Assembly (NCBI GenBank): GCA_022695795.1
Contig: MU404055.1
Span: 496,001-560,000, forward strand
Source: Biscogniauxia marginata
Taxonomy: Eukaryota; Ascomycota; Sordariomycetes; Xylariales; Xylariaceae
Length of the DNA stretch: 64,000 nucleotides
Direction: 5' to 3'
A program made the position numbers and the translations under genes. Below, piece by piece: positions 60,907 to 64,000 of the stretch (position 1 is the stretch's first letter; every line of letters begins with the position of its first letter). The notes beneath the pieces were generated by a model. That model saw nothing but the letters and a program-made list of their open reading frames with translations, searched no databases and was not told where the DNA came from.

Positions 60907-63359
60907 GTTGGCGAGGTGGTGGTGGTCGAAGATGCTGATGCTGCGGGGTACCCTTTTCCCAAGGTGAGACTTAAGTGTTGGCGAGTTTGTCTTGGGCGCG
61001 CAGAGGGCAATTGGCGTGTTGAATAAAAAACACGGATACGCTTGTCTGAACTGGAAGTAAATACAGCTTCAGAAGACGTGAAATAGAATGCAGAGAAGGA
61101 GGGGAGAGTGCGGGTGAGGGACAAAGAACGAAAGAAGAAAAGGGAGATGTGGTGTGTGTTTGAATAGACGGGGTTGTTGACGGGGGCGAAGACTTAGACT
61201 TTTTGTATTACGGCAAAATACCCCGTAGGTTCCTAGAGGCTGGCTAGTTTACGGGGTGCCCATGTGCGGACGAATGCAATGCAACTTATTACCTACCTTG
61301 GTACCTGCCTGCTGGCTCCTGCCTGTTGTTGCGGAAGTACCTGCAACCGCGTTTGTCTACGCGTGGGTACCTTCGTCAACAGGTGGTGATACCTCAGTAG
61401 TCGGTAGCACCTGGATTAGTCTCGTTGAGGGGCAACGGACCGGGAGTCGGTGGGTTCTACCTCTCTTCCGCTCGACCGTTGTCGGCGCCTTCCAGTTCTA
61501 GGTACATAACACATACAACAGCGAAACTCTCTGCGCTACTCGTACGTCTGGCCCTGCAAACCCCGGTTTACGTGCAGGTGGATTGATTGCATGGGTTGCC
61601 GAAAAGGTTCGCGGTGCAAAGGCGAAACACTTCGATTTTGATTCGTCCCTCGGCGAGGCACTAGCCAACTATATGATCTTGGTCCACTCTCACTTGATCA
61701 CGGCATCCCTTTCGCTCGCTACGCAGTGTCTCGTTCACGATGTTCGGAGAAGGCCATTAGGAGTGAAGAATGTTGAGGGTTACAAGTCAATATATACAAC
61801 CTGTGCGTGTGTATGCTACGGTTGTAACTGCGCGTTTTATGGCCTAGTTTCCATGTAGACCAGTGTTCGTGATATTGTGTCATGTATCTAGACCCGGTTG
61901 CCCGAAGACGTACTACGGGTATCTCAAGTACTAACCTAGGCGTCCAACCTGGTTCGAAGTAGTCACCAAAGTACGCACGTAGCTGTCTTGCCGAGCGTAG
62001 ATCTATATGTGCAAGAAGTGTGCTGCCTATCAAATCTTGGGGAGGGGGATACTACTTGGACCCTGGAGTAGACCAGAGTTCCCCGTACCTACTTTATATA
62101 AGCTCCTGATCGAGGCCAGTAGTAATATGTAATTAAAAGGAGGCGCCGGGTTGTCTAGCAGTAGCTAGCTATATAACCCTTACTGATAGATGGGCCTAGG
62201 ATCCAGACGATCGGCAACGTGGTGTGCAATCCAACCTCGCTGCAGCGAGCCTTTCGGTAGGTCATCCCAGGCTTTTCCCACCCTCCCTACCGGGATACGC
62301 AGCACTTCCAAGGCTCCCCATGCACGTGTACAGTAGCACAGTAGACCTAATTCGTGTACTCTACTCTCTTCTGTTGGGAAATCGTGGGTTGAGGGGCTAC
62401 CTAGTGAACGACCGACCCGTCGATGTTCAATGTAACCGGAAGCAAATCGCTACTCCGTGCGTCAAGTAGTGAGTGAAGCAAGTGGCACCTTGCGTGGCAT
62501 GTCCCTTGTTTCGTACGTAGTAACGTCTCGGCGTAATTCCTACGACCTGCATATAATAATATAATAATATGAATCCTTACACCAACTGCATATGTAGCGA
62601 ACCCCCTTAGCTATCATGGGGGCTGGGGGTTTCTTGCGTCCAGAGTCATGGAGACATGGATGGAAGTGTAGATGGTGGGTGGACGAGCAGGTCTAATCCC
62701 TTCAGATATCTTAATCAATGGATCAGTGGCACCCCCGCATTTCCCCATCTCCAGGATTACCAAGCTATTTAACGTTGACCCTTGGCGAAGCTCTGGAATC
62801 TGAGCTGTCTAGGGGGTTAATAATTGCATCATAGGTAGGTAACTGATAGTGCGATAAGATGCTTAATGCGGGGTTGGCCTAACAGATATATACTTTACGT
62901 GGGGCACACCAATTAGCACCCCTAACATCCCGTTCTGCTTATACACTACACTACAGCACAAGCCTTGGCTACCAACCTATCTTGAATGCTGATGACCCAT
63001 CACCAAGAAAACGGGCTCACCACTTACAAACAGTATAACTAGTTTTCTTGTCCCGACTGGAAGGAACACAAGAAACTTACGCTGTCATCAGCCGTGTCAG
63101 CTGTCTACCTCACCGTCCCTTTTCGGTATGACCAAGATTTGGCGTTGATACCAAGCCCGCTAACCTGGCAGCCCGGGTGTGATGAATGGCCTTTTACATT
63201 GCCCTCTCGACTCTTTCCCCGCCTTCACCCCCCAAAGAAGAAGAACCAGCCAAGGCTTGGGTTTTTACTGAAGAGCACATAGCGTCATTCTGCCAAGCCA
63301 TCCCCAGAGTGTGGGGAAGTCGAGACAGCGATATGCAGAGCCTTGAGTCCATATGTATC

Positions 63360-63369
63360 TACCTAGGTA
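63360..63369. repeat. TACCTAGGTA palindrome
   Basis: Exact copy, followed by CTAGGTACT. Confidence 0.75.
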
Positions 63370-63751
63370 CTAGGTACTCGGTAGTTGCATAGCTCGAAGT
63401 CAGTTGCTGCAGGTGTGTAGCCGCTCAAAAACAGCGAATTGTGGTCGGGTAGGTAATCAAACCTACCTGTGTACTGGGTCGTCGGGCCAAGGGGTTCTCG
63501 CATCCTCCGCTTACGAAATGTTCCATCGCGGTTCTTTGGTCACACCCACTTAGGTAGCTTACTATATCCGACCAAGATGATTACCTGTCAGATATTACTA
63601 GAACTCCTGAGGAAATACAAAACCCACAGCGTCATTATCTGGGATGGTGGATATGAATTGACTTGTACCTATACAACACTATTATTAAAGAACGCTTCCA
63701 ATTTCCGGCCCACGATATTTATATATATGAAGTAGTAAGTAATGAGGTCAG

Positions 63752-63761
63752 TACCTAGGTA
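63752..63761. repeat. TACCTAGGTA palindrome
   Basis: Exact copy, followed by GGTTAGGT. Confidence 0.75.
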
Positions 63762-64000
63762 GGTTAGGTGGACAGGTAGCAAATTCCCGAGCCCATCCCG
63801 CAATGATACCTGGATCCGGTCTCGCGGCTCTTTAGTTACGCCATACACGTAATGCCGAGCCTACCTTATGTACCTAAGGATGTAGACATGAACTACCTTG
63901 GGCAACTTGGTAGTCTAGATCCTTTCTTCCGATTCTAGGTCCCATGCCTAGTACTTTCTTATCATGTTGGCACGTGAGGAAGCTAAACTGACAGGTAGGA

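Larger units (their letters stand above)
60907..64000. other. 3.1-kb end region without supported gene
   Basis: Upstream of ACS. ORFs at 61256-61501, 61583-61858 and 62224-62469 have no domain signal. Two exact TACCTAGGTA palindromes (63360-63369, 63752-63761) and many GTAC/CTAC words occur. AT-rich with no coding codon bias. Confidence 0.55.

Noticed and set aside
1..64000. CRISPR array, insertion sequence, integron or phage
   Set aside because: Spliced eukaryotic genes throughout; no regularly spaced repeats with unique spacers; no transposase domain seen.
1..64000. tRNA and rRNA genes
   Set aside because: No convincing GGTTCGANTCC-type B box with a foldable cloverleaf was found by eye. 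A tRNAscan run would be decisive.

Overview
The window is nuclear DNA of a filamentous ascomycete, most likely a Sordariomycete. Genes carry many short introns (about 50-100 nt) with GT..AG borders and CTAAC-like branch points. Recognisable proteins are fungal types: UNC-93-like membrane protein, DUF8021-type secreted protein, Ssn6, Trp2, GH51, fungal ADAM and acetyl-CoA synthetase. Intergenic DNA holds many short CTAC/GTAG-type repeats. The class is an inference; no rRNA or mitochondrial marker is present and I see no tRNA gene.

Layout. (1) Positions 1 to about 24.9 kb are gene-poor and look accessory: an UNC-93-like transporter, a decayed caspase-like gene, a possible F-box-like protein, an alpha/beta hydrolase, an unknown two-exon gene, a small NAD(P)-binding epimerase-like protein, a DUF8021-like secreted protein, an MFS multidrug-type transporter and a GFA/CENP-V-type zinc protein. 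They are separated by AT-rich gaps of up to 3 kb with no coding signal. No polyketide synthase, peptide synthetase or terpene synthase is visible, so I do not call a metabolite cluster. (2) From about 25 to 61 kb the content is core: TRP2 (anthranilate synthase I), a small conserved protein, RPL3, SSN6/CYC8 (general corepressor), a TMEM115-like Golgi protein, a SIF2/TBL1-like LisH-WD40 corepressor subunit, an intracellular GH51 arabinofuranosidase, a low-complexity unknown, an ADAM metalloprotease and acetyl-CoA synthetase. Most lie on the minus strand. (3) From 61 to 64 kb I see no gene.

The genes do not form one pathway. Two encode subunits or homologues of transcriptional corepressors (Ssn6 and Sif2/TBL1). 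Two promoters carry signals that fit known control: a Gcn4/CPC1-type TGACTCA site upstream of TRP2, and a telomere-like AACCCTAA box next to an ATCACGTGAT palindrome upstream of RPL3 (the Tbf1/Cbf1 arrangement).

Exon structures were built by hand from splice sites, frame continuity and protein-family knowledge. Intron phases were checked by arithmetic for every spliced gene given here. I found no convincing undescribed system. The best leads are the caspase-like relic, the enriched TACCTAGGTA palindromes, the micro-exons, and the unknown proteins at 12.4-13.1 kb, 27.2-27.9 kb and 50.9-52.2 kb.
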